The notes beneath the pieces were generated by a model that ran no database searches, was not told the DNA's origin, and saw only the letters and a list, made by a program, of their open reading frames with translations. This document shows, in pieces, positions 8,842 to 18,376 of a stretch of DNA of 64,000 bases. The translations under genes were made by a program, and so were the position numbers. Every line of letters starts with the position of its first letter. Position 1 is the stretch's first letter. The DNA is from Ureibacillus thermophilus (GTDB lineage Bacteria; Bacillota; Bacilli; Bacillales_A; Planococcaceae): NCBI RefSeq assembly GCF_004331915.1, contig NZ_CP036528.1, positions 1,644,780 to 1,708,779 of the forward strand. Direction: 5' to 3'.

Positions 8842-9498
8842 ATGGAAGTAAAGATAGGGACATCTATTATATTAGAACCGTTAACATCCGATTATGATGA
8901 TGATGATATTAAATGCAAAGTGATGGATAAAAAAGACAATATCCTTTACGTTAGTTATCCGATAAATGTTCAGACGGGCAAAACTTTACATTTGCTAACA
9001 GGTACTGAATTTCGGGCGATTTTTCAAAAAGAGGACAAAATTTATTATGCATTCGAAACGAAAGTGCTTGGCCGAAAAAATGATCATATTCCAATGATTA
9101 TGCTCTCATGCCCTCCAGCAGAAGAGTTCACAAGAATACAGAGAAGGGAATTTGTTCGCATTAAGACCGACGTAGATGTCGCGGTGGAGCATAATCATCA
9201 ATTTTATCAGTTTGTAACCGAAAATATCAGCGCTGGTGGAATTGCTGTAAAATTGAAAAATCCTTCATTATTTAATTTAGGCGATAAGGTCAAACTTACA
9301 ATTGTTTTACCTTATATTAATGGTAAAATACTCTATGTTCAAACGGATGCAGAGGTAGTCCGTATATATGAAAAAAATGAACAACGATTCGCAGCCTTTA
9401 AATATGTTGATATCGATCAAACGGATCAACAAAATATACTGCGTTTTTGTTTTGAGCGCCAAGTAATATTGATGAAGGAGATGAAAGACCTCCAATAG
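8842..9498 (+). CDS. PilZ-domain c-di-GMP receptor (YpfA/MotI-like)
   Basis: 218 residues in the two-domain YcgR arrangement: an N-terminal flagellar-brake-type beta domain (about 1-95) and a C-terminal PilZ domain (about 98-210). The c-di-GMP site shows as RREFVRI (RxxxR, about 99-105) and NISAGGIAVKL (the D/NxSxxG motif). In Bacillus subtilis the homologue YpfA (MotI, DgrA) binds c-di-GMP and then stops the flagellar motor through MotA. Position between ypeB and cmk is conserved. The ribosome site is weak (GCGAGGCG). Stop codon and terminator overlap. Confidence 0.9.
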   Translation: MEVKIGTSIILEPLTSDYDDDDIKCKVMDKKDNILYVSYPINVQTGKTLHLLTGTEFRAIFQKEDKIYYAFETKVLGRKNDHIPMIMLSCPPAEEFTRIQRREFVRIKTDVDVAVEHNHQFYQFVTENISAGGIAVKLKNPSLFNLGDKVKLTIVLPYINGKILYVQTDAEVVRIYEKNEQRFAAFKYVDIDQTDQQNILRFCFERQVILMKEMKDLQ

Positions 9499-9523
9499 TT
9501 TCATTTTATTGGAGGGCTTTTTT
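9486..9523 (+). terminator. Rho-independent terminator overlapping the end of the PilZ gene
   Basis: CCTCCAATAG pairs with TTATTGGAGG and is followed by a T run. The left arm includes the last codons and the stop of the PilZ gene. Confidence 0.85.
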
Positions 9524-9617
9524 ATGTAAAAAATTCAAAAATGTATTTTTTGTGTTCACTGAGAAATAAAAGTAGAATATCTTTTATACGACATCTTTGG
9601 AGGGAAGTAAGAGTAGT

Positions 9618-10292
9618 ATGAAAAAAAATATACAAATCGCAATTGATGGACCTGCTGGAGCAGGAAAGAGCACTGTAGCAAAAATCGTTGCTGAAAAACT
9701 AGGGTTCACTTACATTGATACAGGAGCCATGTATCGGGCGACAACGTATAAAGCCTTAAAAGAAAACATAAAATTAGATGATGAAAAAAAACTAGAGGAA
9801 ATGCTTCTAAGAACAAATATTGATCTAAAGCCGTCTCCAAATGGACAACTTGTATTTGTTGATGGAGAAGATGTGACGGAAAAAATTCGTTCCAATGAAA
9901 TTACTGCAAATGTTCCACAAGTGGCTGCCTTGGGAAAAGTTCGCGAAATTCTTGTAGCGAAGCAAAAAGAATTGGCAAAGGACGGTGCGGTGGTTATGGA
10001 TGGACGAGATATTGGAACCCATGTATTAAAAGATGCAGAACTGAAAATCTTTATGTCCGCTTCTGTTGAGGAAAGAGCGCGGCGCCGACAATTAGATAAT
10101 GAAAAAAGAGGAATTCCATCCGACTTTGAAAAACTAAAAGCAGAGATTGCCCTTCGTGATCAAAAAGATATGGAAAGAGAAATTTCCCCTTTAGTACAAG
10201 CAAACGATGCCATCTATCTTGATACAACGGATTTAACCATCGATGAAGTGGCAGAGAAGATTCTAAGCATGGCAAAGGAGAAAATGGAATAA
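9618..10292 (+). CDS. cmk: Cytidylate kinase
   Basis: Phosphorylates CMP and dCMP using ATP. 224 residues, the family size. The P-loop GPAGAGKST is at about 10-18, followed by the YIDTGAMYRATT nucleotide-binding segment, DGRDIG, and the Arg-rich lid SVEERARRRQLD. ATG 9618 gives the family N-terminus MKKNIQIAIDG, although GGAGGG lies 13-14 bases upstream, which is long; a nearer AAGTAAG may contribute. It is followed by the S1-like gene as in Bacillus. Confidence 0.95.
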   Translation: MKKNIQIAIDGPAGAGKSTVAKIVAEKLGFTYIDTGAMYRATTYKALKENIKLDDEKKLEEMLLRTNIDLKPSPNGQLVFVDGEDVTEKIRSNEITANVPQVAALGKVREILVAKQKELAKDGAVVMDGRDIGTHVLKDAELKIFMSASVEERARRRQLDNEKRGIPSDFEKLKAEIALRDQKDMEREISPLVQANDAIYLDTTDLTIDEVAEKILSMAKEKME

Positions 10293-10417
10293 TCCATCTT
10301 TCTTTCCACGTATGTTATTCATAAATAAGGAAATATTTTAACTATAAGGAAAAATTTTTGTGTTTATATGGAATTTCTAATAAAATAGATAGTGTAAGAT
10401 GTGAAGGAGGGTTACAT

Positions 10418-11563
10418 ATGTCCGAGGAAATGAATTTAGAATTGGGCCGTGAATTCCATGAGGGGGATATTGTAAAAGCAGTTGCTGCGAAAGTAGAAGA
10501 TAAGGCAGTAACTGTCACAATAGAAGGCGCTCCATTTGATGGAATTGTGCCGATCAGCGAACTTTCCAGCTTGCATGTGGAAAAGGCATCTGATGTTGTG
10601 TCTGTCGGCGACGAGCTGGAATTAATGATTACGAAAATTGAAGATGAAAACTTTGTTCTTTCAAAACGAAAAGTAGATGCTTTAAAAGCTTGGGATAAAT
10701 TAGAAGAGCTTTATGAAAAAGGAGAAGTTTTTGAAGCGGAAGTAAAAGATATTGTAAAAGGCGGTCTAGTTGTTGATTTAGGAGTTCGCGGATTTGTTCC
10801 AGCTTCTTTAGTGGAAGATTATTTTGTTGAAGATTTCGAGGGCTACAAAGGGAAAACAATGAAATTTAAAATCACGGAATTAGATAAAGAAAAAGGCCGA
10901 TTAATTTTATCCCATCGTGCGGTAGTGGAACAAGAGAAAGAAAATAAAAAGAAGCAATTGCTTGAAAGTATTAAACCAGGCGATGTATTAATAGGGAAAG
11001 TTCAACGATTGGCTCCATTCGGCGCTTTTGTCGACATTGGCGGCGTGGATGGACTTGTGCACATTTCACAAGTTGCCCATGAGCATGTAGAAGATATCAG
11101 CACGGTGTTAAAAGAAGGTCAAGAAGTGAACGTAAAAGTATTATCCGTCGATCCGGCAAACGAGCGAATTTCTTTGTCCATTAAAGAGACGCTGCCGGGG
11201 CCATGGGAAAATATAAGCAAACGCGTTTCAAAAGGCCAAGTTTTGACAGGCACAGTAAAACGCTTAGTTTCATTCGGCGCCTTTGTTGAAGTGTTCCCTG
11301 GAGTTGAAGGGTTAGTTCACATCTCGCAAATTTCCCAGAAACACATCAACACTCCGCATGAAGTATTAAAAGAAGGCCAAGAAGTGCAAGTGAAAGTACT
11401 TGATGTAAATGAGCAGGAGAAACGCTTATCATTGAGCATTAAAGCCCTTGAAGAACATTCCAAAGAACAAGAGGAATTTGATTATCAATTGCCGGAAGAA
11501 ACAACAGGATTTTCTATCAGCGATGTTATCGGAGATCAGTTGAAAAAATTGAAAGAACAATAA
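10418..11563 (+). CDS. ypfD: Ribosomal protein S1 homologue with four S1 domains (YpfD-like)
   Basis: 381 residues, the short Firmicute form; gamma-proteobacterial S1 has six S1 motifs and about 557 residues. Four S1 RNA-binding repeats are seen at about 15-90, 105-175, 190-260 and 275-345. The last two are best conserved, each with the pattern FGAFV and GLVHISQ. The C-terminal 35 residues are acidic. In Bacillus the protein is dispensable and only loosely ribosome-associated, so strict S1 function should not be assumed. AAGGAGG lies eight bases before ATG 10418. A terminator follows. Confidence 0.93.
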   Translation: MSEEMNLELGREFHEGDIVKAVAAKVEDKAVTVTIEGAPFDGIVPISELSSLHVEKASDVVSVGDELELMITKIEDENFVLSKRKVDALKAWDKLEELYEKGEVFEAEVKDIVKGGLVVDLGVRGFVPASLVEDYFVEDFEGYKGKTMKFKITELDKEKGRLILSHRAVVEQEKENKKKQLLESIKPGDVLIGKVQRLAPFGAFVDIGGVDGLVHISQVAHEHVEDISTVLKEGQEVNVKVLSVDPANERISLSIKETLPGPWENISKRVSKGQVLTGTVKRLVSFGAFVEVFPGVEGLVHISQISQKHINTPHEVLKEGQEVQVKVLDVNEQEKRLSLSIKALEEHSKEQEEFDYQLPEETTGFSISDVIGDQLKKLKEQ

Positions 11564-11581
11564 AAATTGTAGATAAAAAAT

Positions 11582-11608
11582 GCGTGCTTTTCGTGAGTAC
11601 GCTTTTTT
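11582..11608 (+). terminator. Rho-independent terminator after the S1-like gene
   Basis: GCGTGCT with AGTACGC (one G-T pair) around TTTCGTG, then seven T. Confidence 0.75.
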
Positions 11609-11692
11609 TATGTCCATCTATGTCAAAATATGATAAACCATGAGATTTCGTGTATAATACAAAAGATAAGATTTTGGAAGGATGAAGGACAG

Positions 11693-13006
11693 ATGACAAA
11701 ACCAGTAATCGCCATCGTAGGTCGTCCAAATGTAGGAAAGTCTACAATATTCAATCGTATTGTTGGCGAACGAATTTCCATAGTGGAAGATGTTCCGGGA
11801 GTAACCCGCGACCGCATATACAGTTCGGCAGAATGGTTGAATCATGAATTCAACATTATCGATACCGGAGGAATTGATTTAGGAAGCGATGAACCTTTAA
11901 TTGAACATATTCGCGCACAAGCTCAAATTGCGATGGAAGAAGCGGATGTCATTATCTTTATGACAAACGGGCGCGAAGGCGTGACGCTGCAAGATGAGCA
12001 AATTGCGAAAATACTTTATAAAACCAATAAACCGGTCGTGCTTGCGGTCAATAAAATCGACAACCCGGATATGCGTGAAATGATCTATGATTTTTATACT
12101 TTAGGATTTGGAGATCCGATACCAATTTCCGGTTCCCATGGACTTGGAATCGGGGATTTATTGGATGAATGTGCAAAACATTTTCCAAAAGAATATGAAG
12201 ATGAGTATGCCAATGATGTGATTAAATTTTCGTTAATCGGCAGACCAAATGTTGGGAAATCTTCGCTGGTCAATGCCATTCTTGGCGAAGAAAGGGTCAT
12301 TGTCAGCGACATTGCCGGTACGACTCGGGATGCAGTCGATACCCCTTATACGTATGATGGACAAGATTATGTCATTATCGATACGGCGGGAATGCGCAAA
12401 AAAGGAAAAGTCTATGAAAGCACCGAAAAATATTCCGTATTGCGGGCATTAAGAGCCATTGAACGTTCAGATGTGGTGCTTGTGGTATTAAATGCGGAAG
12501 AGGGCATTCAAGAACAAGATAAAAAAATTGCCGGATATGCCCACGAAGCTGGAAAAGCCATTATTATTGTCGTGAACAAATGGGATGCCATCGAGAAAAA
12601 TGAAAAGACTATGAATGAATTTACGGAAACGATACGGAATCAATTTTTATTTTTGGATTATGCACCTATCGTTTATGTATCTGCTAAAACGAAACAGCGG
12701 ATCCATCAAATTTTGCCGTTAGTGAAACGTGTCAGCGAAAACCATGCAATGCGCATCCAGTCATCCATTTTAAATGATGTCATTGAAGATGCGATTGCAA
12801 GAAATCCAGCACCAACGGAAAAAGGAAAACGCTTGCGCATCTACTACACAACGCAAGTATCCGTTAAACCGCCGACTTTTATAACTTTTGTGAACGATCC
12901 GGAACTGATGCATTTCTCTTACCTTCGATTTTTAGAAAACCGAATTCGTGAAACCTTTGATTTTGAGGGAACGCCAATTCGCATCATACCGCGTGCCCGT
13001 GAGTAA
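11693..13006 (+). CDS. der: Der (EngA), double GTPase for 50S ribosome assembly
   Basis: 437 residues from ATG 11693 after GGAAGGATG; an upstream in-frame ATG at 11630 overlaps a likely promoter (TGTGTATAAT at 11650-11657) and is rejected. Two tandem GTP-binding domains are clear. The first has GRPNVGKST (about 10-18), DTGG and NKID. The second has GRPNVGKSS (about 182-190), [10 protein letters not shown] and NKWD. A KH-like C-terminal domain covers about 350-437. The tandem arrangement is unique to Der. It is essential for late 50S maturation. It is followed by gpsA after 17 bases, one operon. Confidence 0.97.
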   Translation: MTKPVIAIVGRPNVGKSTIFNRIVGERISIVEDVPGVTRDRIYSSAEWLNHEFNIIDTGGIDLGSDEPLIEHIRAQAQIAMEEADVIIFMTNGREGVTLQDEQIAKILYKTNKPVVLAVNKIDNPDMREMIYDFYTLGFGDPIPISGSHGLGIGDLLDECAKHFPKEYEDEYANDVIKFSLIGRPNVGKSSLVNAILGEERVIVSDIAGTTRDAVDTPYTYDGQDYVIIDTAGMRKKGKVYESTEKYSVLRALRAIERSDVVLVVLNAEEGIQEQDKKIAGYAHEAGKAIIIVVNKWDAIEKNEKTMNEFTETIRNQFLFLDYAPIVYVSAKTKQRIHQILPLVKRVSENHAMRIQSSILNDVIEDAIARNPAPTEKGKRLRIYYTTQVSVKPPTFITFVNDPELMHFSYLRFLENRIRETFDFEGTPIRIIPRARE

Positions 13007-13023
13007 AATAGTGGAGGAATTCA

Positions 13024-14037
13024 ATGAAAAAAGTAACAGTACTAGGAGCAGGTTCTTGGGGAACCGCTTTAGCTATGGTATTAACTGAAAATGGCCACGA
13101 AACGCTTATTTGGAGCCATCGAGACGATCAAGCGAAGGAAATCAATGAACGGCATACAAATGAAAAATATCTCCCAAACATTCAGCTGCCTGAAAATTTA
13201 GCGGCAACAAGCGATTTACAAACAGCCGTTGAGCATGGGGAAATACTTGTTTTTGCGGTGCCGACAAAGGCGATTCGTGAAGTGGCCGGACAAGTCATGA
13301 ATTATTTAAATAAGAAAGTGCTCATTGTCCATGTTTTAAAAGGAATTGAGCCGGATACATTAAAGCGCATTTCAGAAATTTTACAGGAAACCCTTGATTC
13401 AAGTGTTGTGGAGGACATCGTCGTGCTGTCTGGCCCTAGCCATGCGGAAGAGGTGGTGTTGCATCATCCAACAACCATTACAGCAGCCTGTACAAATCTA
13501 CGCTCCGCTGAAAAAATACAAGATTTATTTATGAATCATTATTTCCGAGTTTACACAAATACCGATGTCATAGGAGTGGAACTTGGCGGTGCGCTGAAAA
13601 ACGTCATCGCTTTAGCGGCAGGCATTTCCGATGGTCTGAACTATGGGGATAATGCAAAGGCGGCATTAATTACACGGGGACTTGCTGAAATTGCCCGTTT
13701 AGGCGTCCGAATGGGAGGCAATCCTTTCACCTTTGCAGGACTAACGGGCATGGGAGATTTAATTGTGACTTGTACAAGTGTCCATTCCCGAAACTGGAAA
13801 GCGGGGAATATGCTCGGGAAAGGCATGAAGCTGGATGAAGTATTAGAAACAATGGGTATGGTGGTCGAGGGTGTCCGCACGACAAAAGCCGCCTATCAGC
13901 TGGCAGAAAAATATGATGTGCCGATGCCTATAACAACGGCGCTTTACCAGGTATTATTTGAAGGCAAAGAACCGAAACAGGCAGTGGATGAATTAATGCA
14001 TCGCTTAAAGAAAAGAGAAATTGATTATTTGCAATAA
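13024..14037 (+). CDS. gpsA: NAD(P)-dependent glycerol-3-phosphate dehydrogenase
   Basis: Makes sn-glycerol 3-phosphate from dihydroxyacetone phosphate, the first step to glycerophospholipids. 337 residues, family length. The N-terminal Rossmann motif is [10 protein letters not shown] (about 7-16). The substrate domain has [17 protein letters not shown] with the catalytic Lys, and [12 protein letters not shown] follows. GGAGG lies before the ATG. Transcribed with der, as in many Bacillales. Confidence 0.96.
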   Translation: MKKVTVLGAGSWGTALAMVLTENGHETLIWSHRDDQAKEINERHTNEKYLPNIQLPENLAATSDLQTAVEHGEILVFAVPTKAIREVAGQVMNYLNKKVLIVHVLKGIEPDTLKRISEILQETLDSSVVEDIVVLSGPSHAEEVVLHHPTTITAACTNLRSAEKIQDLFMNHYFRVYTNTDVIGVELGGALKNVIALAAGISDGLNYGDNAKAALITRGLAEIARLGVRMGGNPFTFAGLTGMGDLIVTCTSVHSRNWKAGNMLGKGMKLDEVLETMGMVVEGVRTTKAAYQLAEKYDVPMPITTALYQVLFEGKEPKQAVDELMHRLKKREIDYLQ

Positions 14038-14042
14038 CCATG

Positions 14043-14149
14043 TATGAACGGGTGCCAATCGAAAACATTTTTTCGGTTGAAAGGAACCCGTTCATCCAAT
14101 AAATGCACGAACGCATATTCTGTTTGTGCAGGATGAACCATTCATCCTA
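14043..14149 (+). other. Intergenic segment with two strong hairpins between gpsA and yphE
   Basis: ATGAACGGGT (about 14043-14052) pairs with ACCCGTTCAT (about 14086-14095), and an inner stem pairs CGAAAA with TTTTCG. A second hairpin follows at 14130-14148, AGGATGAA with TTCATCCT around three bases. Neither has a following T run, so they are not clear intrinsic terminators. They may be RNA processing or stability elements; this is inference. Confidence 0.45.
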
Positions 14150-14181
14150 TGTACATATTGTTTTTGAAAGGTGGAATGGTC

Positions 14182-14448
14182 ATGATAAATCCATTCATTT
14201 TAATGGATATGAATGCATTTGTCCTCGGCTCTGCCCGCGGACCTTTAGCCAATATGAGCCCGCTGGATGTCATGTGGGTTTCCTTTTATTCCATTGCAGC
14301 AATGATTCTTTCTATTATCATGGTAACAGCGGCTCGTAAATGGATAAAAAACAGCATTTTGTCTTCCCTTATTCGATTAATTGCCTTTATCATTTTTATA
14401 ATCGGAACGCTGCTTATGGTTTTAGTTGTTTCTACATGGCCATCATAA
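14182..14448 (+). CDS. yphE: Small membrane protein, DUF2768 family (YphE-like)
   Basis: 88 residues from ATG 14182, which follows GAAAGGTGG at good spacing; an ATG six bases earlier is possible. Two membrane segments are predicted (about 22-45 and 55-80), with a short basic stretch (ARKWIKN) between. It is recognised as the YphE/DUF2768 protein found between gpsA and yphF in Bacillus. No function is established. Position before a lipoprotein and spoIVA suggests, but does not show, a role in sporulating cells. Confidence 0.75.
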   Translation: MINPFILMDMNAFVLGSARGPLANMSPLDVMWVSFYSIAAMILSIIMVTAARKWIKNSILSSLIRLIAFIIFIIGTLLMVLVVSTWPS

Positions 14449-14460
14449 TTAGGAGTGAAT

Positions 14461-15183
14461 ATGATGAAGAAGAAACCAATTCTTTTGGCAATGTTGCTAC
14501 TAGCGACCTTTTTATTATCCGGCTGTTTATTTCCTCAAGAAGAACGAGTTGAAAACCAAGTGCCCGATGATGTGCAGCTCATTGCGGTGCAAAATGCCAT
14601 TGATCAATATAAAGCGGAAACTGGTGTCTTGCCAATCAAAAATAAAGATATGGATACAGACATCTTTATTAAATATCCAATTGATTTTTCAAAACTCGTG
14701 CCGAAATATTTAGCCAATATTCCTGGAAATGCCTATGAAAAAGGCGGCATTTTCCAATATATTATTTGGGATCCTGAAAATAATCCGACCGTAAAACTGG
14801 TAGATTTGCGATCAGCTGAGACCATTCGGGAATTGAATCTTCGGCTTCTCTCAACAAAATATATGATGTATAAAGAACAGATTGCCGACTATGTTTATTC
14901 AATAGATTTCAAAAAATTGGGCTACAAAAATGAACTCACCGTTCCTAGCCCATATTCCAATAATCATTTGCCGTTAGTCGCTTCAACGGAAGGAAAGGCC
15001 TATGTGGATTATTCCATCGATTTAGCCCATTTTCTAAAGAACAATGACATCCATCCAGAACCAGGCGAAGATATTCGGATGTACTTGGTGGAAGCTTACC
15101 CAGTAGTGCCAGCTTATTCCTTGCCATATACGGTCAATGAAAATAATGAACCAGTATTCATGTATGATCCAACAAAAAAATAA
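14461..15183 (+). CDS. yphF: Lipoprotein, YphF-like
   Basis: 240 residues. The N-terminus is a lipoprotein signal: Met-Met-Lys-Lys-Lys, a hydrophobic stretch, then the lipobox LLSGC with Cys near residue 22. The mature part is a mixed alpha/beta domain without recognised catalytic residues. It sits in the position of yphF in Bacillus, directly upstream of spoIVA. AGGAGTGA precedes ATG 14461, which itself is 12 bases after the yphE stop, so the two form an operon. Function unknown. Confidence 0.78.
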   Translation: MMKKKPILLAMLLLATFLLSGCLFPQEERVENQVPDDVQLIAVQNAIDQYKAETGVLPIKNKDMDTDIFIKYPIDFSKLVPKYLANIPGNAYEKGGIFQYIIWDPENNPTVKLVDLRSAETIRELNLRLLSTKYMMYKEQIADYVYSIDFKKLGYKNELTVPSPYSNNHLPLVASTEGKAYVDYSIDLAHFLKNNDIHPEPGEDIRMYLVEAYPVVPAYSLPYTVNENNEPVFMYDPTKK

Positions 15184-15192
15184 AAAATTTAA

Positions 15193-15222
15193 GCCTTGTA
15201 CGACTTTTCGTGCAAGGTTTTT
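15193..15222 (+). terminator. Rho-independent terminator after yphF
   Basis: CCTTGTACGA pairs with TCGTGCAAGG (one G-T pair) around CTTT, followed by TTTTT. Its T run touches the sigma-E promoter of spoIVA. Confidence 0.85.
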
Positions 15223-15250
15223 CATATTTTAAATATATAATTCATAGATT
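15222..15250 (+). promoter_or_regulatory. Likely sigma-E promoter of spoIVA
   Basis: TCATATT at 15222-15228, exactly 14 bases, then CATAGATT at 15243-15250. This fits the mother-cell sigma-E consensus (minus 35 ATATT, spacer 14, minus 10 CATA). spoIVA is a classical sigma-E gene. Transcription should start near 15257, only a few bases before the ribosome site at 15261. Confidence 0.7.
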
Positions 15251-15274
15251 GAAGTACGTAAAGGAGGAGCTACA

Positions 15275-16753
15275 ATAGGGGAACAAATCTTTCAACAAAT
15301 AGCTGAAAGAACAAATGGTGATGTATATATCGGTGTTGTTGGGCCTGTAAGGGTTGGAAAGTCCACATTTGTGAAAAAAATGATGGAGTCGATTGTTCTT
15401 CCGAATATTGTAGATGAGGAAGAACGAAAAAGAGCGCTGGACGAGCTACCACAAAGCTCACCTGGTCCTGTCATTATGACGGCAGAACCAAAATTTGTTC
15501 CTGCCCATGGAACAGAAATTTGCATCGGGGAAAGTGAAATACCTTTCCGCATTCGCTTTGCTGATTGTGTTGGTTATATCATTGATGGAGTCAAAGGCTA
15601 TGAAGATGAAAATGGACCAAAATATGTGCATACGCCATGGAATGCAGAAGCCATACCATTCCAGGAAGCAGCTCGAATCGGAACAGATAAAGTCATCCGC
15701 GATCATGCTAATATCGGGGTTGTAGTGACAACAGATGGCACAGTCAACGGAATTGCCCGGGAAGCTGCACAAGTGGCGGAAGAACAAATTGTTGAACAAC
15801 TGCAGGAAATCGGAAAACCATTTGTCGTCATCTTAAACAGCCAATATCCAAATAATCAAAATACGCAAAAATTGCGCAATGAATTGCTTGCAAAATATAA
15901 TGTTCCCGTAATTGCGACATCCATTGATCAAATGACATTAAAAGACATGGAGTATATTTTAGAAGAAGCGTTGTATGAATTCCCAGTAGAAGATATTGAA
16001 GTGGAGAAGCCGGATTGGCTGGATGTTTTAGAGCCTAGCCATTATGTGAATGCCACGGTTTCTGAAGCAGTAGGCAATGTTCTAAACTCTGTAACTAAAA
16101 TTCGGGATGTCCACGGGGCAGTGGAAGAATTAAGGGAAATTGATTTTATTGAAAGCTGCGAAATTGAAAAAGTCGATGCAGGCCTTGGCGTTGCAACGGT
16201 GCGCATCACGTTGAAACCGGAAATTTATAAAGTAGTATGCAACGAATTTTTAGATGCGCCGATTGAAACGAAAAAAGATTGGCTCTTATTCATTAAAGAA
16301 GCACAAGAGGCGAAGAAGGCGCAGAAACGCTTCCGTGAAGCCATCGAAGAGGCAACGGTGAATGGCTATGGCGTGACGTTGCCGACAGTGGAAGAATTCG
16401 AACCAAGCGAGCCTGAAATTATTAAGCAAAACAATTTCTACGGGGTTCGAATGAAGGCGAAAGCCCCTTCATATCACATTATCCGCGTTGATATGGAGTC
16501 TGAATTTTCGCCGCTTATCGGTTCAGAGTTCCATAGCCAGCAGCTGTTGAAAGACTTGCAATACGCCTATAGACACGATCGGGAAGCGTTATGGCAGACG
16601 CAATTGTTTGGAACGCCGCTTTATGAAGTGTTGACGGAAAGCATCCGCTACAAAATGAATGCTGTACCTCCAAGCGCGAAGAAGAGAATGCGCCAAACAA
16701 TTGAAAGAATGGTAAACGAAGGAGAAAAAGGCCTCATTACGTTTATTATTTAA
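15275..16753 (+). CDS. spoIVA: SpoIVA, spore coat basement-layer ATPase, apparently starting at ATA
   Basis: Mother-cell morphogenetic protein that polymerises with ATP hydrolysis on the forespore surface as the coat foundation. The frame from 15275 gives 492 residues, the same length as Bacillus subtilis SpoIVA. The N-terminal P-loop is PVRVGKST (about 24-31), followed by VDCVGY-like ADCVGY, ENGP and VTTDGT. The C-terminal anchoring region ends LITFII. The first in-frame ATG (15371) lies after the P-loop and cannot be the start. Upstream of the P-loop the frame has no ATG, GTG or TTG back to the stop at 15245. AAGGAGG at 15261-15267 is spaced seven bases from ATA at 15275. The sequence is quite diverged from the Bacillus type. 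Confidence 0.93.
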   Translation: MGEQIFQQIAERTNGDVYIGVVGPVRVGKSTFVKKMMESIVLPNIVDEEERKRALDELPQSSPGPVIMTAEPKFVPAHGTEICIGESEIPFRIRFADCVGYIIDGVKGYEDENGPKYVHTPWNAEAIPFQEAARIGTDKVIRDHANIGVVVTTDGTVNGIAREAAQVAEEQIVEQLQEIGKPFVVILNSQYPNNQNTQKLRNELLAKYNVPVIATSIDQMTLKDMEYILEEALYEFPVEDIEVEKPDWLDVLEPSHYVNATVSEAVGNVLNSVTKIRDVHGAVEELREIDFIESCEIEKVDAGLGVATVRITLKPEIYKVVCNEFLDAPIETKKDWLLFIKEAQEAKKAQKRFREAIEEATVNGYGVTLPTVEEFEPSEPEIIKQNNFYGVRMKAKAPSYHIIRVDMESEFSPLIGSEFHSQQLLKDLQYAYRHDREALWQTQLFGTPLYEVLTESIRYKMNAVPPSAKKRMRQTIERMVNEGEKGLITFII

Positions 16754-16788
16754 AAAAAGTGAAATAATAAAAATAATGGAATATTATT

Positions 16789-16825
16789 AAGGACTTTTTG
16801 TCACTGTAGACGAAAAGTCCTTTTC
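16789..16825 (+). terminator. Rho-independent terminator after spoIVA
   Basis: AAGGACTTTTTGTC pairs with GACGAAAAGTCCTT around a short loop, then TTTT. Confidence 0.85.
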
Positions 16826-16968
16826 GTTATCTTCTTTTGTTCGTCATGTTTAAAAAATACCACTTTTCTTGGACAAACATGCATAAATACAGTTGCGCCA
16901 AGTATTTCATTATGTTACTCTTTTTACATGATTTAGCTTTTCTAACCCTTTGAGAGGAGGTGAATGGC

Positions 16969-17241
16969 ATGAATAAAACAGAATTAGTAAACTCTGTTGC
17001 AGAAGCTGCTGGTCTTTCTAAAAAAGACGCTTCTAAAGCAGTTGATGCAGTATTCGATATAATTCAAGACACTCTTGCAAAGGGTGACAAAGTGCAATTA
17101 ATCGGTTTTGGAAACTTTGAGGTTCGTGAACGTGCTGCACGTAAAGGACGTAATCCACAAACAGGGGAAGAAATCGAAATCGCTGCAAGCAAAGTTCCAG
17201 CTTTCAAACCAGGTAAAGCACTTAAAGAAGCTGTAAAATAA
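16969..17241 (+). CDS. hbs: HU-type nucleoid DNA-binding protein
   Basis: 90 residues, exactly HU size. The family N-terminus MNKTELV and the DNA-binding beta-arm signature [21 protein letters not shown] (about 46-66) are clear. ATG 16969 follows GAGGAGGTG; a GTG at 16960 sits inside the ribosome site. It coats and bends DNA across the chromosome. A 215-base upstream gap after spoIVA holds a terminator and the hbs promoter region. It stands alone, ended by its own terminator, as in Bacillus. Confidence 0.97.
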   Translation: MNKTELVNSVAEAAGLSKKDASKAVDAVFDIIQDTLAKGDKVQLIGFGNFEVRERAARKGRNPQTGEEIEIAASKVPAFKPGKALKEAVK

Positions 17242-17261
17242 AGCTTCTTTAAAAATTACAT

Positions 17262-17297
17262 AGAGCAGTCGTCATGAATATGATGACTGCTCTTTTT
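17262..17297 (+). terminator. Rho-independent terminator after hbs
   Basis: AGAGCAGTCGTCAT pairs with ATGATGACTGCTCT (one G-T pair), followed by TTTT. Confidence 0.9.
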
Positions 17298-17460
17298 ACA
17301 TATTATAATATTAAAGAATGATATATCAATTTTACCATTTAGGTCAAGAAAACTCATCAAAAAATTCAAAATGAATAAAAGCCTTTTGCGATTCACGTCT
17401 GTATATGCTACGATTCAATTTGACAGTGTTGTGCTTTGTCGAATTTTAGGAGGAACTTTT

Positions 17461-18030
17461 ATGTCGAATGTTGATTTAAAAAAAATAGAAGAAGCGGTAA
17501 AAATGATTTTAGAGGCCGTAGGAGAAGACGTTAATCGTGAAGGACTCATCGATACACCGAAACGAGTTTCAAAAATGTATGAAGAAATGTTTAAAGGGTT
17601 GAATGAAGATCCAAGAAGTTTGTTTGATACGGTCTTTCATGAGAATCATGATGAATTAGTTCTTGTAAAAGATATTCCTTTCTATTCGATGTGCGAACAT
17701 CATTTGGTCCCATTTTATGGGAAAGCCCATGTTGCATACATACCCCAACACGGACGGGTAGCCGGTTTAAGCAAAATTGGACGGTTGGTGGAATCAGTCA
17801 GCCACAGACCTCAATTGCAAGAACGCATTACAACGACAATTGCGGATATTCTGATGGAAAAATTAGAACCCCAAGGCGTTTTTGTGATGATAGAAGCAGA
17901 ACATATGTGCATGACCATGAGGGGATTAAAAAAACCGGGAACCAAAACGGTGACTTCTTGTGCAAGAGGCATTTATGAAGTAGATGATGTAAAACGCCAA
18001 GAAGTGATTTCATTTATTCAAATGTCTTAA
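17461..18030 (+). CDS. folE: GTP cyclohydrolase I
   Basis: First step of folate synthesis, GTP to dihydroneopterin triphosphate, in the cytoplasm as a decamer. 189 residues from ATG 17461 after AGGAGG; the longer frame from 17371 has no ribosome site. Zinc and active-site motifs are present: MCEHHLVPF (about 76-84), a Cys in ARG/SCARG near the C-terminus, and [11 protein letters not shown]. It precedes mtrB, the folE-mtrB pair of Bacillus. Confidence 0.97.
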   Translation: MSNVDLKKIEEAVKMILEAVGEDVNREGLIDTPKRVSKMYEEMFKGLNEDPRSLFDTVFHENHDELVLVKDIPFYSMCEHHLVPFYGKAHVAYIPQHGRVAGLSKIGRLVESVSHRPQLQERITTTIADILMEKLEPQGVFVMIEAEHMCMTMRGLKKPGTKTVTSCARGIYEVDDVKRQEVISFIQMS

Positions 18031-18087
18031 TTAACAAATTAGATTATGTTATGATAACAAAGAAAAAGTTAGATGTGAGGGAGAAGT

Positions 18088-18309
18088 ATGAACCAATCTG
18101 ATTATGTCGTAATTGAAGCTGAAGAAGATGGCGTACATGTAATTGGTTTAACTCGAGGAGAAGATACAAAATTTCATCATTCCGAAAAATTGGATGCCGG
18201 AGAAGTGATGATTGCCCAATTTACTGAACACACTTCGGCTATGAAGATTCGCGGAAAAGCAAAAATTTATACAGCTCATGGCATTATCGAAAGTCAGTCA
18301 AAAAAATAA
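18088..18309 (+). CDS. mtrB: TRAP, tryptophan-activated RNA-binding attenuation protein
   Basis: 73 residues, near identical in layout to Bacillus TRAP (75). Forms an 11-subunit ring that, with bound tryptophan, wraps GAG/UAG repeats in target mRNAs. Typical segments are visible: [21 protein letters not shown], then [27 protein letters not shown]. The RNA-contacting Lys/Arg residues in KIRGK are kept. GTGAGGGAG precedes the ATG. It lies 57 bases after folE. The trp operon it would regulate is not next to aroH in this window, so its targets lie elsewhere. Confidence 0.96.
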   Translation: MNQSDYVVIEAEEDGVHVIGLTRGEDTKFHHSEKLDAGEVMIAQFTEHTSAMKIRGKAKIYTAHGIIESQSKK

Positions 18310-18376
18310 AATGCTTTGTATGACGACTGTAATAACTGCAAGAGTCAGTGTTTAAATGTGGAATGGAGTAATACCT

